A stretch of 8,746 bases of DNA from the NCBI GenBank assembly GCA_003222375.1, contig QHVX01000020.1:1-8746 (forward strand). The letters run 5' to 3'. The translations under genes were made by a program, and so were the position numbers. Under the pieces are notes generated by a model, which was given only the letters and a program-made list of their open reading frames with translations, had not been told where the DNA came from and searched no databases. Shown piece after piece: positions 6,685-8,746 of the stretch. Source of the stretch: Acidobacteriota bacterium (GTDB lineage: Bacteria; Acidobacteriota; Thermoanaerobaculia; Gp7-AA8). The first letter of the stretch is position 1; each line of letters opens with the position of its first letter.

Positions 6685-7735
6685 GGAAGGGAATCACCAT
6701 CTCCACAATGAAGCCGCCGGCCGGTGAGGCGGAGAAGGAAAACTGATGGTCGGCTCCGTACAGACACTCCAGGCGCGCCCGCGTGTTCGCGAGACCGATT
6801 CGCTCCCGCGGATGTTCTTCGCCATGAGTGCCGACGCCGTTGTCCGCGACGGAAATATGCAACGCGTCGCGGTTGCGATGTGCGCGGATGTCGATCGATC
6901 CGCCATCCGGCCGCGTCGCGATGCCGTGATGGATGGCATTCTCCACCAGCGGTTGCAGCGCCAGTGTCGGCACGCGAGCGTCTTCGACATCGGCTGCCAC
7001 GTCGACATTCACGGTCAGGCGATCCTCGAAGCGGACCTTTTCGATCTCCAGGTATCGGCGGATGAATTCCAGCTCCTCGTGGAGCGTCACCTCCTGGTCC
7101 AGCTCACGATCGAGCGTCAATCGAAGAAAATCGCTGAGTCGCGCCAGCATCGTGTCGGCCGCGTCGACATCGGTGTACATCAGTGCGGAGATTGAATTGA
7201 GGGTATTGAATAGAAAATGCGGCTTGAGCTGCATCTTCAGGGCCTGCAGTTGTGCTCGCGACAGCTCGGCAGTCAGCTGCGCGCCGCGCAACTCGCGGTC
7301 GCGGTACTTCACGTAGTAGTCGAACGCCAGATAGGCAAAGAGAATCAACCAATAGGTCGGAAGGCTCGACTGGAAATTGGCCGCGAAAGAGAACCTGACG
7401 ATGGACCAGAACGCGTGCATGTAACGGATGCCGAGGAGCGTGAGGATCGCTTCGCCGGCGATGATTTGTGCGGCAGTCAGAATCGCGCTGGCGATCGCGT
7501 GCGCGATCAGGGAAGTCGCCCAACGGCCGCTCTCGAAACGGAAGCGCCGGGCCATGGCCACAACGAGCGGTGTCGTCAGGGCCCAGAGGTAGTAATAGGT
7601 GAAATTGACTCCGCTCGCCCGCCACCAACTCAGCCGAGGGCTGATGGCCGTGTTCAAGTGCGCCTGAATGGCGAAATAAAATCCGGTCACCGTAGCGGCG
7701 ACGAAGATGAAGAGCGCGATTCGGGAGCGGCTCAC
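6656..7735 (-). CDS. LytS-type membrane sensor histidine kinase (His_kinase/HATPase_c)
   Basis: 359 residues. About four membrane segments lie in the first 143 residues (roughly 6-23, 44-61, 77-100, 125-142) with little extracytoplasmic sequence, so the signal is probably sensed in or near the membrane. A short coiled-coil-like linker (144-168) leads to the His_kinase box LKPHFLFNTLNSIS with His173. The ATP-binding domain shows QPLVENAIHHG (261-271, N-box), DNGVG (298-302) and the RIGLANTRARL box (312-322). This architecture belongs to the LytS/YehU class, which pairs with LytTR regulators, and such a regulator overlaps it by 29 bp. The start is a GTG without an obvious RBS; no in-frame ATG lies nearby. 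It follows the Ig/Calx-beta gene after 29 bp, which suggests co-transcription. Confidence 0.94.
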   Translation of the reverse strand: MSRSRIALFIFVAATVTGFYFAIQAHLNTAISPRLSWWRASGVNFTYYYLWALTTPLVVAMARRFRFESGRWATSLIAHAIASAILTAAQIIAGEAILTLLGIRYMHAFWSIVRFSFAANFQSSLPTYWLILFAYLAFDYYVKYRDRELRGAQLTAELSRAQLQALKMQLKPHFLFNTLNSISALMYTDVDAADTMLARLSDFLRLTLDRELDQEVTLHEELEFIRRYLEIEKVRFEDRLTVNVDVAADVEDARVPTLALQPLVENAIHHGIATRPDGGSIDIRAHRNRDALHISVADNGVGTHGEEHPRERIGLANTRARLECLYGADHQFSFSASPAGGFIVEMVIPFHETHPNADR

Positions 7736-7746
7736 CGAATCGATGA

Positions 7747-7760
7747 TAGCGAAATCGCTA
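7747..7760. promoter_or_regulatory. 14-bp palindrome in front of the sensor kinase gene
   Basis: TAGCGA-AA-TCGCTA has perfect 6-bp arms. It occupies most of the 29-bp gap between the Ig/Calx-beta stop and the kinase GTG. It could be an operator or a small mRNA hairpin limiting kinase translation; chance is possible. Confidence 0.3.
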
Positions 7761-7764
7761 CGCG

Positions 7765-8685
7765 CTAGGGATTAATCACGCCCGTCCCGCGGGCCGGGTA
7801 TCCGTTGACGATCGCGATGGCGTTCGTCGGTTGCGTGAGGATGACCAGGAACTGCTTCTGTTGTCTCGCTCCGGTTCCCTTCACGATGATCGACTCAGTT
7901 TCCTCCCTTGTTCCGGGCGGAAAGGTGATCGTCCCCCACGACGGAACGTAATCGACATTGCCAACCGCAGTCTGAGCCGACGTGTAGTAGACGACCGTGA
8001 CCGTGCGCGAGCTCGGATAGTTCAATGTGATATGAAAATCGAACGTCGTCGTCATTCCTTTCGGCGGAGCTTTCGCCACGACGTTGTTGATCGAGATCGT
8101 CGGCACCGGGTAGACCGTCACCGCTGTGGAGTTGGTCGCGGAACATCCGGTCGCAGGATCAGTGGCTCCAAAATTCAATGTCAACGTGCCCGGCGCGCCA
8201 GCAGTGAAGTTGACCGTCTGTCCGTCCGTGGCGCCATTGGCCGTTCCACCCGCGACGGACCAAGAGTAATTCGAGAGACCGGCCGGACCGGTTGCCGTTC
8301 CGCTTGTGTTGGTCGTGATGTACGACCGCGCATAAACCGTCGTAGTGGGAGGAGGCGCGTTGACGACCACGTTCGTCGACCCTTGCTGCGGCGTGCAGCC
8401 GTCCACAGTGACCGTGACGAAGTACATGCCCGAATTGGCCGCTGTCGCGTTCGCCAGCGTCGGTTCGCGATCCGTCGACGCGAAACCGTTCGGCCCGCTC
8501 CAGAAATAGGTCGCGCCCGTGACCTCCGGTGTCGACAATGCGACGGTCGAGCCGTCGCAGTACGGACCGAAATTCGACGCACTCGGCGCCGCGACCGTGC
8601 TGCAATCGACCTGCGCGAACGCGCTCATCGCGAGCAGTGCACTGCAAATAAACACGACAACCTGCTGACGCAGACCGTTTCTCAT
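7765..8685 (-). CDS. Secreted Ig-like/PKD-like and Calx-beta domain protein
   Basis: 306 residues. The signal peptide (1-24) ends AFA before Gln25. Three beta-sandwich modules follow. Residues about 28-108 are an Ig-like repeat with YFWSGPNGF (60-68), SGMYFVTVTVDGC (85-97) and cysteines at 28, 43 and 97. Residues about 112-192 are a second PKD/Ig-like repeat with NYSWSV and TVNFTAGAPG. Residues about 196-306 resemble a Calx-beta module, with VTVVYYTSA, NVDYVPSWGTITFPPG and ILTQPTNA. Such proteins are exported and often act in adhesion or as surface scaffolds. No sorting tail, catalytic motif or membrane anchor is visible, so it may be released or held non-covalently. The ATG has a good AGGGAG site 7 bases upstream. 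The gene ends 29 bp before the sensor kinase, so it may be co-regulated with it or report surface state to it; that link is inference. Confidence 0.85.
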   Translation of the reverse strand: MRNGLRQQVVVFICSALLAMSAFAQVDCSTVAAPSASNFGPYCDGSTVALSTPEVTGATYFWSGPNGFASTDREPTLANATAANSGMYFVTVTVDGCTPQQGSTNVVVNAPPPTTTVYARSYITTNTSGTATGPAGLSNYSWSVAGGTANGATDGQTVNFTAGAPGTLTLNFGATDPATGCSATNSTAVTVYPVPTISINNVVAKAPPKGMTTTFDFHITLNYPSSRTVTVVYYTSAQTAVGNVDYVPSWGTITFPPGTREETESIIVKGTGARQQKQFLVILTQPTNAIAIVNGYPARGTGVINP

Positions 8686-8692
8686 GGCATCT

Positions 8693-8698
8693 CTCCCT
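8693..8698 (-). promoter_or_regulatory. RBS of the Ig/Calx-beta gene
   Basis: AGGGAG on the minus strand, 7 bases before the ATG at 8685. An out-of-frame ATG lies between them (ATGCC before the true ATG), which makes the RBS spacing informative for the start choice. Confidence 0.6.
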
Positions 8699-8706
8699 GA
8701 AAAATT

Positions 8707-8740
8707 GTTATTTGGTGTAATTACAATCTAAGCAAATAAC
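8707..8740. promoter_or_regulatory. AT-rich promoter region with inverted repeat and palindrome
   Basis: GTTATTTG (8707-8714) and CAAATAAC (8733-8740) form perfect 8-bp arms around 18 bases. A 10-bp palindrome TGTAATTACA (8716-8725) lies between them. On the minus strand TTGCTT followed 17 bases later by AATAAC is a weak promoter match. The strong AT bias against the GC-rich surroundings supports a regulatory region; the exact promoter is uncertain. Confidence 0.4.
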
Positions 8741-8746
8741 TGTTTG

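Noticed and set aside
5365..6711. Plus-strand open frame of about 448 codons opposite the response regulator and the DUF5916 N-terminus
   Set aside because: It has no recognisable motifs and spans parts of two well-supported genes and a gap on the other strand.
7831..8700. Plus-strand open frame of about 289 codons opposite the Ig/Calx-beta gene
   Set aside because: It has an extreme arginine content and no motifs, while the minus strand carries a signal peptide, an RBS and beta-sandwich domains.

Overview
The window is GC-rich and densely coded. Every convincing gene lies on the minus strand, so the transcription order runs from base 8746 down to base 1. The gene mix is a secreted Ig/Calx-beta protein, a LytS/LytTR-type two-component pair, a CBM9-like/DUF5916 predicted outer-membrane protein, a secreted Ntn hydrolase, a secreted alpha/beta hydrolase fused to TPR and NTF2-like domains, and a POT-family peptide transporter. 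This mix, together with signal peptides and a predicted outer-membrane barrel, suggests a diderm bacterium of the Acidobacteriota or a similar phylum. That assignment is inference from gene content, not from a marker gene.

Layout in transcription order. Bases 8686-8746 are an AT-rich upstream region with an 8-bp inverted repeat and a good ribosome binding site (RBS). Bases 8685-7765 encode the secreted beta-sandwich protein. After 29 bp comes a GTG-started sensor kinase (7735-6656), which overlaps its LytTR response regulator (6684-5905) by 29 bp. The 213-bp gap 5904-5692 holds two things. Directly after the regulator's stop codon are two identical 9-bp direct repeats with a 12-bp spacer, the spacing expected of a LytTR binding site. 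After that comes an orphan coding remnant resembling the N-terminal propeller start of S9 (prolyl oligopeptidase-like) peptidases. Bases 5691-3448 form one DUF5916 gene interrupted by a single in-frame TAG. It overlaps by 47 bp the next gene, a choloylglycine hydrolase/penicillin acylase-like Ntn hydrolase (3494-2391). The gap 2390-2272 holds a purine-rich tandem motif and nested inverted repeats that look like an intergenic repetitive element. Next is the alpha/beta hydrolase-TPR-NTF2 gene (about 2265-376). Its stop codon overlaps by one base the start of the POT transporter, which leaves the window at base 1.

How the genes may work together (inference): the kinase/regulator pair probably controls envelope genes, with the direct repeat as the best candidate operator for the downstream DUF5916-hydrolase genes. 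The two secreted hydrolases and the peptide transporter fit extracytoplasmic breakdown and uptake of amides, esters or peptides. The substrate cannot be read from the sequence. No RNA gene, CRISPR array, transposase or origin was seen.
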